Counted from the first letter of the stretch, positions 20,656 to 32,390 are shown. The stretch: DNA of 64,000 nt from Eublepharis macularius (GCF_028583425.1 NC_072801.1:60465766-60529765); one strand, 5' to 3'. The notes: generated from the sequence alone by a model not told the origin. Program-made: numbers and translations.

Positions 20656-23541
20656 CATAGTATCTATGTTCTGTTGCTATGATTGTGTTGTGTGGCTATG
20701 TAATTCCTCTGGAATCTTACCCTTTTCCGGCTCTACCCCTTCAAACCTCCAGGAATTTCCTAGCCCAGAGTTGGTAACCCTATGTTGCCACTCCTGTTCT
20801 TGGTGTTGAAGGGCCAAATCAGAGGCCTTTTATCCCAGGTTAGACCACCAATATTAAACGGACATCCTAACAGTCATTCTGTGTCTTTTTTTTTCAGCTG
20901 ATAAACTAGCCATGTTTCCTGTTTTGCTTCAGAGCAATAAAAGCTTTGAGGAGGATTTAGACACTGATAAGGAACTGCTCAAGTCTTCTTAAAGCCTGAG
21001 GTAAAAATGTTGGAAAAGGAGGATTCAGAGCTGCCCCTTTCCTCAGGTTTCAGAGGGGGACAAACCAAAGAGTTAGAAATATAGAGAGTTCAGGGCACTC
21101 TGTTTACTGTTTAGTGTTCTGACTGTCCTTTGATATGTAGATTGCTATTCTCAGGATTTCCTGCTCCTGACTTCCTCCCTCTCACTTTTTCTCTTCCTGG
21201 CTTTGTTCCAGGCAACACCTCTGCCCTTCTCCTCCCTCCATCTTGGCAGCATGGATGTAAGGCTTGCCTTAGACTAGATAGGTAGTTAGAGACAAATCCT
21301 GTCTCTCCTCCTTTCCTATCAGAGTATGGAGTTCCACAATAAAGAACTCTTATTTCTTTTCTAAATATAAAGCAAGCGTAGGATTTGTTATTTTCTCTCC
21401 TGCACACACACCAGCCAGCAGAACCAGCTCACAACTTCCTATAATCACACTTCCTATGCCAAACGATAGACTCTGCTAATGGCCCAAACATGGAATCCTT
21501 TAATTAGGTTTCTGGGGCCTACATAACAATTTATTTATCAAAAAATTCAAAATAGTACCCCATATTGTAGTAAATATATCATAATAAACTAAGTGATCAA
21601 TAGTTTACTGTCCTTTAAGGCCACCTAACATGGATTGCATCACCCTGTCTAATAGTAGGGCAGATCATGCACTGGTGGTCTTTTTCATTCTCTGGCACGT
21701 AAAACAGGGGCTGTCATTCCAGAAAGATGAGGGAGAATCTGTCAAAGGGATCTTTGACTCATACCTTGGAAATCTAGTTGGTCTCTTAGGTGTTGCTAGA
21801 CCTGAATCTTGCTCTCTTTAGCCCTTTTGAGACATTCTGTTCTGATGCTCCAACCATGTGTAATAAGAGTATGAAGTATGTGTCATTTTGTGTGACTGAG
21901 GCAAAATAATGTTTTCCATATATGTCTAGTTTTGCTATGCCCAGAAAGAACCCCATATTTTGGGGGGGAGGGGAGAGATGTATTTTCATACCAAAGTGCA
22001 TGGGAAATAATAACAACTGTACGCTTATATACCACTCTTCTAGATAGATTAGTGCCCCACTTAGAATGGTGAACAAGGTCAGTGTCAATATTATCTTCAC
22101 AATACAGCTGGGGAATTGGAGCTGAGAAGAGTAGCTGACCCAAAACCATCTATTGAGATCACGGTAGTAGGGGGATTTGAACTAGCAGAGTGGTGACTCG
22201 CCCATGTTAGGGATGCCAGATCCCCTCACCCTCCTAGTGGGATGGTGGGGGGGACTTGGTACTTACCTTGTTGCCATTCCCTGCTGCTTCTTGGGCTTGG
22301 GCTCCCACACCTACACGATGACATCATTGCAGGAAGTGACATCACCACACAGCGGTGAGAGCATACGCAATTTGGGCCCACTGAGAAGTACAGGAGCCCT
22401 CTTAGGGGTGGCACAATAACATCACTTCTGGAAGTGACGTTGCATCGCCCTGGGAGCAAGCCCAGGATGCCCGTTTCCCCACCTTTCTTCCCTCGCTGGC
22501 CAGGTGAGTATTCAAACAAAAGAGTGGCCACATTTGTCAGGAGGATTATGCTCCTGTTATGTGTCATCATGGGGTGACAAAATGGAATGTTTGAAAAGGG
22601 CTTGTTTGTTCTTTTGCCTGACATGAATGATAAATATAGACTCTGTTTCCCAATTTTGCAAAAAGAGGAACTGTTCACAGTGTTGGCGTTAGTTTTCTCT
22701 TTCTCAGCCTTTTGGAGGAAATGCCTGAAAGCGTCCCCGTCCCCCCTCTCCCTTCCACAGTGACTTGCTTTTGACTTGGAATCCAGTTCAGCAACCAGCA
22801 GGCGTAAGAGGGGAGATGCCTGACTCTACTTCCTCTTATTCTACCTCTGCTGTCTCACCATCACCCCCTCCTACGCAGGGCTTAACTTCTAAAATGAGGC
22901 TTTGGGGCTGAACCCTTCCTGGTAGCCATGTTGCTGATTTATTTTATTTGCTTTTTTTTAATTTACTTATTTACAGTCAGCCTTTCTCACTGAGACCCAA
23001 GGTGGATTACATAGTGTACATCGAAATGCTCTATAGCTGGGGTATTCAATAAACAACGCAATAGGGTATGAACAACGCAGCAGGGTATTGGATAGCAGAA
23101 GATTTGAAACTAGCAGAAATCTGATGCAGAACTAAAACGAAAACAACACAAAACATAAGGAAGCAGGAATCTGATACAGAAATAAAAAGTACTGTAACAA
23201 AGCAAAAAAGCAATTTAAACAGGACATGTTTGCCTCAGGTTTGATGTTGTTGGGGAAAGGGCTGTCCCCCTCCCCCCACCCACTTTCCCACAGCATCACA
23301 GAGCATTAAAGGACCTCCTGGGACTGCCCAGGCTTTTCTCTCATTCAAAACTGCTTTGATTTCAATGGGCTTGGACTGGAGTAACTTTTCTTAGGATTGC
23401 ACTGTCAGTCTCGGTGGTGGCCTTTTCCTCCAACTACCACTTGGAGACTTTTTATTTAAAAATTGCAATAATATGTCATCATAGCTTTATAACAATCTGT
23501 TAATTGAATTTCTAGCTTTCATTTAAAAAAAAAAAGATCTA
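20656..23541. other. Spacer sequence with scattered repeat fragments
   Basis: No gene recognised. A repeat H remnant lies at 20730-20785 (CCTCCAGGAATTTCCTAG). A squamate dispersed repeat lies at about 22015-22195 (pattern CACTCTTCTAGATAGATTAG...GGGGATTTGAACTAGCAGA). A repeat J copy is at 22205-22500. Another dispersed repeat is at 22950-23210 (TTTCTCACTGAGACCCAAGG), with a relative at 25550-25640. Confidence 0.5.
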
Positions 23542-24188
23542 GGGCCGTCGTCACACGGGCTTTTATTTAGCGCTAAAATGGCGCTATTTCCCGGCAAACA
23601 CCACCTTATTCCAACACTGTAGTGATTTTCTCTCTTCTGCTTTGTGCTTGATAGTCACGCTATTTTGTGCCTCAGTGTGAATGCCTCACATCGATGTATT
23701 TCGCCTCGCAACGTCCTATGCCCTCCCTTCAATCCCAGAATCCATTTCTTCCTGTGACTCCCCTTTTTTTTATTTTATTATGTCCTTATAACGCCATAAC
23801 GACATAACACAATGCAAACTTTCTGCTGAAGTAAAAATGACTCAATCGCCATGGCAGAGTCTTTAGCGATGGGGATCATGTCAGACAGGGAGTTTTCTGC
23901 GGGCAAATTTCAAAGTTGGAAAAACAAAAGGGTCGTAATGTTTTGCTCTAACGGAATGTTTATATGCTGTTATTCCGTTATAGCTGAATTAAACGCCAGA
24001 ATAATAAAAAAAAGGGGGGGAGGAGCTGCTTCTGCGCGGTTAGAGAGAACAGAACAGAGTGCTTTGGTGTGGACAGCTGGTGGCGCGAAAAGCCATTAGG
24101 TGACCCAAAGAAACGTTACTGTGCTGATAACAGGTAGGACGCTATATGCTGTAAATTTAACGGAAGAGATGCCCGTGTGACGACGGCC
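23542..24188. mobile_element. MITE family A, copy 1
   Basis: Inverted ends GGCCGTCGTCACACGGGC and GCCCGTGTGACGACGGCC bound 647 bp. The flanks are CTA on both sides if the outermost G is counted as part of the element, compatible with a 3-bp duplication. The same element is at 40450-41110. It has a CpG-rich 3' part and no transposase. Confidence 0.8.
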
Positions 24189-24651
24189 CTAGCTCCATTC
24201 ATTGTGGAGATATAAAAGGAAAGGTAAATCTCTGCATTGCCTTTGCCACTTAACTACACGGGGGGGGGGGGGCGGGAAATACTTGTGCTGAATTCAGATT
24301 TCAGCTGGGAAATGCAGCTCATAAATATCAAAGTGCTCTGTATCACAATGCTTCCTTACTATGTACAATTTCTCTGTGGTAAATATTAACCATAGACAAC
24401 AATTTATAGACCATCTAAGAAACCACATCCATTTTCAGGTAAGCATCGCATATACACAAAAACCAGAAGAGGGTTTCTCAAAATAACTGATCACAAAAGC
24501 CTAGACTTCCACCATAAAGTCTAACTGCAGGCAGGGGAACGGGGTGGGGAGGGAGAAATATCGGTTGTGGGTGACAGAACTTTTTCTCTGATGAGCAAAA
24601 TCAATAGTCTGAAACTGAAAGGAACTTTTCAGTACTTGCTATTCAACCAGT
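24189..24651. other. Unassigned spacer sequence
   Basis: No gene recognised. A poly-G run lies near 24260. It ends with the target duplication of the SINE (CTATTCAACCAGT, 24639-24651). Confidence 0.4.
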
Positions 24652-25392
24652 GAAGAGCCCCGTGGCGCAGAGTGGTAAGCTGCAGTACTGCTGCCCAAGC
24701 TCTGCTCACGACCTGAGTTCAATCCTGGCAGAAGCCGGGTTCAAGTTGCTGGCTCAAGGTTGACTCAGCCTTCCATCCTTCCGAAGTCGGTAAAATTAGC
24801 ACCCGGTTTCCTGGGGGTAAAGGGTAGACTGGGGAAGGCAATGGCAAACCACCCCGTAAAAAGTCTGCCAAGAAAACATTGTGATGCGACGTCCCCCCAT
24901 GGGTCAGTAATGACTCGGTGCTTGCACAGGGGGACTACCTTTACCTTTACCCAGGGGTCATTTCACAGAAAAAGAGCTACAGGAACTCATTAGCATAACT
25001 CATTAGCATATGCCACACCCCTTGACATCACCAGAAATGTGTCATTAGCATAACTGATTTGCATATGCCACACCCTCTGACATCACCTATCCTGGCTGTT
25101 TTGGACCCAATCCTGGCCATTCAGGGCTGAAATTGGGCCCAAAATGGCAAAAGGGGGCTGAAAATGGCTGAAAAGGGGCCCAAAATGGTCAGAATTGGGC
25201 CGCTGCTGAGCAGGAAAGTGATCCACCTCCCATCAGAGGCCCGATCTGGGCCGTTTTGGCCCCAATCCAGGCTGAAACGAGCCCAAAATGGCAGTCAGGT
25301 GGGCGGGGCCACCTGACATGTGACCTCTTTGGAGAACTACCGGAACAGCGTTCTTGCGCGTTCCCCCTCAAAATGAGCCCTGCCTTTACCTA
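24652..25392 (+). mobile_element. Sauria-type tRNA SINE with a hAT MITE in its tail
   Basis: The 5' tRNA-like part shows an A box (GTGGCGCAGAGTGGTAAG) and a B box (GAGTTCAATCC). The body ends GGGACTACCTTTACC, typical of Sauria SINEs mobilised by Bov-B LINEs. The target duplication CTATTCAACCAGT (24639-24651) recurs with one change at 25393-25405, which encloses the hAT element at 24952-25382. So the SINE came first and the hAT landed in its tail. Confidence 0.85.
24952..25382 (-). mobile_element. Non-autonomous hAT-type transposon, copy 2
   Basis: 431 bp, CAGGGGTCATTTCAC to AAATGAGCCCTG, flanked by the 8-bp duplication CCTTTACC (24944-24951, 25383-25390). Inverted copy of 678-1111. Confidence 0.9.
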
Positions 25393-25499
25393 CTATCCAA
25401 CCAGTAACAGATAGCTTACGTTGTGGTGGTATAACTAGAAATAGTTTTATGTTGGGGATGATTCACCTATGCTTTTGTGATTTTTCCCTTCTAGCTGGT

Positions 25500-25640
25500 A
25501 ATTTCAGTGGTTATTATTGTTGTTGTTGTTGTTGTTGTTATTTATGTCATTTATAGTCCGCCTTTTTCACTGAGAAACAATATGAGGTTAATACAATCAG
25601 TATCAAGTAAGTAGATTTCAATACAATACCATAAAGTAAA
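25500..25640. repeat. (TTG)n run plus dispersed repeat end
   Basis: A GTTGTT microsatellite (25515-25540) followed by ATAGTCCGCCTTTTTCACTG, which matches the repeat at 22970 and resembles LINE 3' ends. Confidence 0.5.
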
Positions 25641-25691
25641 CAGATACAATGCTTGTTTCATTGCTAGCAGTGGCTCAAGCTCTCCTCCTGG

Positions 25692-26220
25692 CAGGGCTGG
25701 ATCTACAGTTCCCAGCGCCCAGGGCAACCGTAGTCAGGCTCTATACGTGCATGCATAGCGTGCGTGCGTTCCTGGCACTGCGTGATGACGTCACTCCCAT
25801 GATGTCATCACGCTGGAGCGCCCCCCCCCCCCCACGGCAAGCCAGCTGTCCCGGTGCGCCACGGAGCTGGCGGCAGTGTGAGTGGCTCGGAGGCTGCCTG
25901 CGCTGTTCACCTGCCCCGCAGGACAAGGGGCGGCCGGCTTGCCGTGTGCCCCTTGTCCTGGGGAAAGGCGAACGGCGCGGGTGGCCTCCCAGCCACCCGC
26001 ACTGTCTTTTGCCTTTCCCGCAAGCCGGCTGCCCCTTGTCCTGAGGGAAAGGCAAAAGGCAGCGCAAGTGGCTGGGAGGCCGCCCGCGCTGTTCGCCTTT
26101 CCCCAGGCATGCTCCCGGGGCTGGCAGCGTGCTCCTGGGGCTGGCAACTGCGCCCGGCACCCCCTCTTTGGTGGCGCCAGGGGCAGACTACCCCCTCTGT
26201 CCCCCGTCGATCCGGCCCTG
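25692..26220. mobile_element. GC-rich non-autonomous hAT-type element
   Basis: Begins CAGGGCTGGATCTACAG and ends with the complement of CAGGGCCGGATCGAC. It is flanked by an exact 8-bp duplication CCTCCTGG (25684-25691, 26221-26228). The interior is very GC- and CpG-rich with repeated inverted blocks (CTTGTCCTG, GGGAAAGGC, GGCTGGGAGGC), which create long overlapping open frames on both strands that are not genes. It carries two inverted CRE-like motifs near 25783-25808. Confidence 0.8.
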
Positions 26221-26347
26221 CCTCCTGGTTGCGATAGGCAACTCATCAAGTCTTGAACTTTGGGGGTGCTGCACGTCTCTCTTGATAAGTAAGCTGCTTC
26301 TCTTTGCCTAAGGTGGGAACACCTCCTGACTCCTCCTCTTTCTCTCT

Positions 26348-26650
26348 GGCCGTTTCCACATGTTGTTAAAGCAACAGGCTACTTACTCAATGCTGGCGTT
26401 TTTTTTTTTTTAACAGATTCCAGATGCCTCCGATTTCAAAGCGGAAGCAGGCAGTTTGTCTTTCGTCTGATCAGCATCCTTGACCCGGCACAGGAAAGAG
26501 TGGGAAATCCCGGTCTCAGAAAAGACGCTGATCAGCCGAAAGACAAACTGCCTGCTTCCGCTTTGAAATCGGAGGCATCTGGAATCTGTAAAAAAGAAAT
26601 GCCAGCACTGAGTAAGTAGCCTGTTGCTTTAACAACATGTGGAAACGGCC
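26348..26650. mobile_element. Palindromic MITE, family C
   Basis: A near-perfect 303-bp inverted repeat starting GGCCGTTTCCACATGTTG, flanked by TCT (26345-26347, 26651-26653). It shares its GGCCGTTTCCA terminus and 3-bp duplication with family B, but the interior differs. Confidence 0.82.
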
Positions 26651-26703
26651 TCTGTTTCCTTTGGGAGATTTTTCCCTCCCCTAAAATTATGTACCATTTC
26701 TCT

Positions 26704-28544
26704 TGCTGTGGAAATTGTTGCTCTGCAACCGGGGACTAGTCCACCAGCTGCTTGGGTTTGCCTCTTACCATAGGCATGTAAAGAGTGCAACCTCACTTGA
26801 TCTTTCCCTAGTACTAAACTGATGTCTCTGCTGGGAATAATGTGTCAGCAGTGAGAAGGTCTTATGCGAGACTGGAAGTTCTTTATTTGTAAAGACATAA
26901 TAATAATTTTTAAAACAACAGTGGGGCAAGGCACCAGACTTGGGCCCAGCCTACTGACTACCAAAGCACTATAAAGATAGATACAGAATACAAGTTAGCA
27001 TGCACAATACAACAACATTATAAGATAACTACAGAAAAGAAAACTTACCCTCCCCCCATTCCAGAGCTCTGGGACCCCCCCATTGCACAGCCGCAAAGGC
27101 TAGCACTAGCCTTTGCGTGTTGGCAAGTGAAGGGTACCGAGTTCTTGTTCCATCCCTCTTTTATAGGGAAATATCAAAGACTTGCCTCATTAACATCTTA
27201 ATCGATCGCATTGTCTTTGTTCTTGAAAGACAGTTCCGTTGAAAGTCCTTCACGTAAACACAAGTCTACACATCTTTTACCTCTGTGATAGACTGCATCT
27301 TTGATACGTATTTGACTACGGTCGAATCCACATTCACCCATTACCCGCATGTTTATCGGATATCTTCCGTTTGCCTCCAATCCGTGATTTTTTCCTCTTC
27401 GTTCACATTCCTGCTTCCAATCCGTCTTTCTCGCACGTCCCTCCAGTCACACGGCCGCTCGAAAACCGCTTTTTTGGGGCGGGACCTTTTTTTCCCGCCC
27501 ATTTTTTTTTATTTTTTTGAGCGCACTTTTCCGTTATTTCGATCTTGCCTTATAAAGAAACACCATTGAAGATAATGATGCCTCTCTTTCCCCCACTAAC
27601 AGCACTGATGGCTCTCTCCCGTTTCTTTTTTGGAAATTTGGAAGCATGTGGGAAGCTTTCGTGGGCATTTCCTATGCAGGACAGTTCAGTGCCTGAATTT
27701 TACTGATGTTTCACTTCCTTGGAGTGTCATTATTTCAATATTTCATAATTTCGATATTACAGTACTATAAAATAAAAAAAATAAAAAACAGTTAAAAAGG
27801 AAGTTTTGCAAGTCCGTTCTGAGGATGGCTTCACCCCAAAATGATTTTTCAAACTACCAGATTTGATTCAGAAACAGCATAATCAATAAATCCAATGCTA
27901 CGAAGTCAAAAACAGTCTTTTGCAGACTACGGAGCACTTGCAAGTTGAATCAGCCAATAGGAACTCTCGGAACGGCCGGAGAGACAGGAAGGGGGGTGGT
28001 TTTTAAAAAAACCGCATAAATTGCGCATTGGCCCGTTCACAGCCACCGTGAAACTCCCGTTGAAAACCTGTGACCACATATTCGGGAGAAATGCGAATGA
28101 AATGCGTCTGTTTAATGAGGTAATGTGACCGGCACTCGGGATTGTGTGGGGAATGCGGGGAACATGCGACTTAGAATGAGTAATGTGGATTCGACCTACA
28201 TTGTAAATTACACAGGAATGTTCACACTTCACTGGCTGAGGATTTTAGACACCTTGTTTTCCTAAAGATAAGCTGTTTGTTGTTTACCCTTTTGGTGATT
28301 TATATGTAGAAGGCCAGAGGACCCTTAAAGAGGTCTCAGACATTTAACTTTTATGGTCTTAACTGTTCCCTGTGCAGGGGTGAGACCTTCCCAGGAACTG
28401 CGACTTAATTCTGCAGTGAGGGAGGGAGAGTCTTTGGAAGATTTCTTTCTTCTTTTTTTTTCTTTCAAACTATAGCTGGCTCCCTATTTCTAACATGAGC
28501 CAGAAAAAGGCCTGGTTCCAACCCACCAACAAATTCTGACAACA
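26704..28544 (-). mobile_element. Solo LTR, copy 2, interrupted by a family D MITE
   Basis: Minus-strand copy of the LTR at 1496-2430. Ends TGCTGTGGAAATTG and CTGACAACA, flanked by TCTCT (26699-26703, 28545-28549). Different flanks from copy 1 mean independent insertions, not a duplication. A family D MITE (27315-28200) sits inside and is younger than the LTR. No internal retroviral region. Fossil. Confidence 0.75.
27315..28200 (+). mobile_element. MITE family D, copy 2 (inside the LTR)
   Basis: Outer ends ACTACGGTCGAATCCAC and GTGGATTCGACCTACA, flanked by TTG (27312-27314, 28201-28203). Its termini extend differently from copies 1 and 3 outside the AATCCACATT core, so it may be a subfamily. 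Confidence 0.75.
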
Positions 28545-28549
28545 TCTCT

Positions 28550-29224
28550 ATGATCTGATAACAAAATTGGCCTGGTTAAGTCCTGTCTGGTATCTGATCA
28601 AGCACATCCAATCTGAGGAAGTGCTAGATGCGGGTGAACAAGGATAACAGGAAGGACAGCTCTCACACAGGCACTGGAGGCACACTGCATCCCTCCCTGG
28701 GGATTTGCAGGGAAAGTCACATGGTACGAAGCCACTCGAGAGGATCTTCAACTACTTCCAGGATTGCTTCCGTGTATTAGAGGATACTTTGGTGCTGTTC
28801 TGTCATTCCTTTTTGCCATCAGCTGCAAACTGAACGGCCATTCAACTTCCACACCGCAACTGAGGAAGTAGTTTATCCCCCATCCTAATCCCAGAACATC
28901 CATCCCTACAGGCAAGAATTTACTATCATGTTGACTCAGAAGGTTCTGCTTCTTTTTTGCAATTTTTTTCTTTTGATTATAGATTAATTAGTTACTTCCT
29001 ATGGCCACAACACTGCTAAGTAGTTCATTAATTACAGTTTTTGCTCCCCCATGGGAGGTACCTAAGTAGCTTTTCTGTTTACAAAGTGATTGTTCATTTT
29101 AAAATTTTATTTTTACAATTGTAGTAGCACACTTTCACAATTATTATAATGATATTTAACTGCACCATAAAGAGAAAAGACCTGATAGTTAACAAGAACT
29201 GATAATTAACTGTAAAGGCAGGAA
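28550..29224. other. Unassigned spacer sequence
   Basis: No exon recognised. Motifs like TTAATTAGTTACTTCC near 28985 resemble the family F MITE arm. Homology to the gene B 3' region begins only after about 29225, so a rearrangement breakpoint lies here. Confidence 0.4.
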
Positions 29225-29864
29225 TGCTGTAGTGGATCTGGGGAAAAAATGAGATGGAAAGTTAGCTGTGCTCCGACTGACAATCGTTATGACTTTACGT
29301 GTATGTCTAAGAAAAACTCCATAACCATCGTGTGGGGAGTTGCTGTGGTGGGTTCCCCTCCTCCTTTTGGCTTCTTCTTCTTTTGTCTTTCTTCTTCTTT
29401 CTTCTTTCTTCTTTCTTCTTCTTCTTCACTGTCAAATGGCAACACAGTACGGTTTTCAGTGCAGTGCAGGTGTTTTGCCATTGCCTCTATCTGCATAGCA
29501 ACCCTGGACTTAACCAGGGCTAAACCAAATGTAACGCCAATCCTACTATCAAGGGATTATACAACTCAGCCCCCTCATGGAGGGAGGGAGGGAGGGAGAG
29601 AGCAGGCTTCCCTCAGCCAGCCTCCCCTATCCATGGCTCGGGGGGGACTTGTGCACCAGATAGTCTGTTTGGCTCCCCTCCATGTAGGACACCATCGGCA
29701 ATCACCTACTGCCTCCAAGTAGACAGTTTGCTCCTGATTCTAATAAATAAAGATTGTCATGGAAGTCCGTCTGCATCAAAAATGGATTCAGGCACAAAGA
29801 GCAATAAGTAGTGGTCTCGTTTTACTCTTCAGTCAAGTGACTCTCTCCTTGCTTACTTTAACAG

Positions 29865-29995
29865 ACATCTCACTGCTGGAGGGATGGACATTGCTGGAGA
29901 TCATCACCCGTCTTGCAGTAGCTGGCTTTGTCTTGCTTGCCTTGGGGCTGATTGTGGCCAACGCAGTGTGCAGCTGGAGGAGGGGGCAGCTTTAA
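29865..29995 (+). CDS. Orphan Arg-type transmembrane exon
   Basis: Acceptor TTACTTTAACAG, phase 1, 131 nt to TAA. Reads DISLLEGWTLLEIITRLAVA then a hydrophobic span ending VANAVCSWRRGQL. The TRLAVAG start matches the basic residue of FCAR, GPVI and NKp46 that binds FcR-gamma. Gene B has Glu where this copy has Asn after the span. Confidence 0.65.
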
Positions 29996-30531
29996 GTCAC
30001 TCTGGCTGGCCTTGGTCCATCGCCCCAAATCCTGCCTGCCTTCCAGACAATGCAAATGGAGTTTCCGGAATGAGCTTCTTCTGCATGAAAGAGTCACTTC
30101 TTCTCTGTTCCTTCATCCCAGCCCCCACTGTTATTCCACGGCAGCATCAAGGAATGTTGGGATAGACGGAAGCAGAAACAGCCTCCCTCTGTGCAGATGG
30201 GCTACCTAATCCTGCAGTTCGTCACATGGAAGGATCATCAGCTGTCCAAAGTTTTCCCAGATGTTCCTCTTGGCCAAGTTGCCTTCTGCTGCAAACTGAT
30301 GTGGCCTCTAATCTCTTCCTGACCATCATTTTGTCTTGCTCTGAATGTGAGTGTGCCAGACCCAGCCTGATGGAGCTCCTATGAGGAACCGATCCTACAC
30401 AAAGATCTTTGGACTAGCTTCCAGATGTCACCTATCACCTGGGATGTGCTGGTTCTCCCCGAGACACCATGGTATCAGATTGTTGTGGCATCAGTATCAC
30501 ATTTAAATGACAGTTCGCCCCCACTGACACT

Positions 30532-30537
30532 AATAAA
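30532..30537 (+). terminator. AATAAA polyadenylation signal of the orphan 3' end
   Basis: ACTAATAAAGG. The aligned gene B position reads ACTAACAAAGG (about 56966). Confidence 0.6.
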
Positions 30538-30687
30538 GGCAATAGTGAAACTCCTAGTTGGTTGTTTCTTTTCCAAGCTTTGGTTTCCCTTGCCGGTGCA
30601 GGAATACCTAATCCTATGAAACCCATCTTCAGCAAGATAGCCTCTTCTGTAACTCAGCTTGGAAAATAGTTTCAGATGGATAGCTCA

Positions 30688-31080
30688 GAGTCTCTCTACA
30701 TGAGACATCTTACATGAGAACGCTCAAGTGTAGGAAGATGCAATGCTAGCCAGAAATCACAGTCAATTTCACCGCTCTACAGAGCCAGCAAAGATCACTC
30801 CTCAGAAGGTTTGTTAATTTCCTCTTAGCCTCTGGAAGGCTCTTTCAATTTCACCTCCCCTTCTGGAGGCAAAGAGGAAATTAACAAACCCTGCTGGCTC
30901 TGTAGAGTGGTGAAATTGACTGTGATTTCTGGCTAGCATTGCATCTTCCTACACTTGAGCATTCTCATGTAAGATGTCTTACATGAGAACTTTGGCTCTG
31001 TCATTTTAAACTACACTTCCTGGTTAGCATTGCATTTCCCTACACTTGAGAGCATTTTCGTGTAAGGTGTCTCGTACACA
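30688..31080. mobile_element. MITE family G, copy 3 (compound)
   Basis: GAGTCTCTCTACATGAGAC at the left, GTGTCTCGTACAC at the right. It contains a large inner inverted repeat (30760-30800 against 30890-30935, GAGCCAGCAAAG / CTGCTGGCTC). It interrupts sequence shared with 57085-57100, so it inserted after that duplication. Confidence 0.6.
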
Positions 31081-31250
31081 GTCTGTAGTAGCAGAAAAAA
31101 AGTTCCAATAACAAAATTTTCCAATGTATTGAGTCAAAGCTTGCTTCGTCAGTTTTTTTTAATCTGACGAACTGAGCTTTGCTTCATGAAGGCCTATACC
31201 CTGGAAATGTTTTGGTCATTAATATGCTATCGGATTCGCATTTTGCTCAG
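31081..31250 (+). repeat. Penelope-like 3' tail fragment
   Basis: Contains GTCTGTAGTAGCAG, AATCTGACGAACTGAGC and TTCATGAAGGCCTA. The same fragment is at 57095-57265 in the gene B 3' flank, so it predates the tandem duplication. Confidence 0.55.
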
Positions 31251-31389
31251 CTGGGAAAGGAGGAGAGAACTCTGGTGATGTTGGCAAACCCATCCTATGC
31301 AAAGAGGTCAAAAAGCATATGTCAGTAGAAACTGTTCCAGCCACCTGCCTTGCTGAACACTACATGGAGTGTCTGAGAATAATATGCAT

Positions 31390-32160
31390 GCGCTGACTAG
31401 CTCCTGATCATAGCTGTGGCATTATAATAGTCTAGTCTCAGTATTACTGTAACATAGACCCAGGTGGCCATATCAGCCTCATCAAAGTAGGGGGTCATCT
31501 TCTGGACTAGACTGAGACAGAAGATAGTAAGCAGTAATGCTGGATCCAGTATAATCCCAAGAATATTAACTTAGCAAAGGTTAACCGAACACTATTAGAA
31601 GTGGGGAAACACAATGTCCTTCCAGATCTCTGCCTTGCCAACCAGCATTACTTCAATTTTTTCAGGGTTTAATTTCAATTTGTTCACTCTTAGCCAATTA
31701 TGACTGGGGAAGGCAATGGCAAACCATCCCGTAACAGAACTCTGTGACGTCCCCCCATGGGTCAGTAACGACTCAGTGCTTGCACAGGGGACTACCTTTA
31801 CCTTTACCTAGCCAATTAACCACAGCAGCCAGGCAGCAATTCAGGACCTCTACTGCATAACCAGGAGATCTGGATAAAGATATATAGAGTTGAGTAACAT
31901 CAGCATATTGATAGCAACTGGCCCCAAACTACACGTGATTTGTCCTAAGGGCTTTATATAAAGATTGAAAAGCATGGGAGACGGGATTGTGCCCTATGGA
32001 AGAACACAGGATATGTCCTCCACTGATAACTGGCTCCAATCACAATCCTTTCAGTCTGATCCACAACGAATGGTTTGAACCAATTTAATGTACATACAAT
32101 GGGAGAGGTGGTTTGCCATTTCCTTCCCCTGCAGAGTCTTCCTTGGTGATTGCTCATCCA
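31390..32160 (-). mobile_element. L2-like LINE reverse transcriptase fragment
   Basis: Minus-strand reading shows YQYADVTQLYISLSRSPG, NWLRVNKLKLNPEKIEV (across the SINE insertion) and YFDEADMATWVYVTV then LRLDYYNA. These align with QYADDTQLF, WLKQSRLILNP and TSRLDYCNSLYAG in the fragment at 36700. Heavily diverged. A truncated SINE (31701-31808) is inserted in it. Confidence 0.65.
31701..31808 (+). mobile_element. 5'-truncated Sauria-type SINE
   Basis: Begins at TGACTGGGGAAGGCAATGG and ends CTACCTTTACCTTTACC. Flanked by TAGCCAATTA (31691-31700, 31809-31818). Confidence 0.85.
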
Positions 32161-32185
32161 ATTACTGACCCTGCTTAGCTTCTGA

Positions 32186-32390
32186 GAGCCAAGCTACACG
32201 TGACGCCTGACACAGGTTGGACACTTGTCAGCTTCCCTCAAGTTTTGATGGGAAATGTAGGCGTCCTGGTTTTACAGCTTGGCTCTCCATTACAGCTGCA
32301 GGACCAGGATGCCTACGTTTCCCATCAAAACTTGAGGGAAGCTGACAAGCGTCCAACCTGTGTACAGCGGCGTCACTTTTAGCTTGGCTC
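32186..32390. mobile_element. Palindromic MITE related to family E
   Basis: GAGCCAAGCTACACGTGACG to TTTTAGCTTGGCTC, 205 bp, with inner arms CCCTCAAGTTTTGATGGGAA and complement. Flanked by TGA (32183-32185, 32391-32393). Confidence 0.8.

Larger units (their letters stand above)
29225..30560 (+). pseudogene. Orphan 3' end of a third receptor gene
   Basis: Paralogous to gene B 53400-56990. It has the degenerate uncharged-TM exon (29301 onward, acceptor AG changed to GT at 29299-29300), the Arg-TM exon (29865-29995, open, with a good acceptor), the 3' UTR, and an AATAAA signal at 30532-30537. No Ig exons lie upstream on this strand. It looks like the tail of a tandem gene whose body was lost. 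The TM exon itself is intact and could be captured by a fusion transcript. Confidence 0.75.

Noticed and set aside
25649-26256. Several overlapping 120-150 codon open frames on both strands
   Set aside because: They lie in a GC-rich non-autonomous hAT element bounded by exact 8-bp duplications. Lack of stops reflects GC content and internal repeats.
29301-29520. Frame with MSKKNSITIVWGVAVVG considered as a working TM exon
   Set aside because: The acceptor AG is absent (GT) and the span dissolves into a TTCTTC expansion with charged and polar residues.
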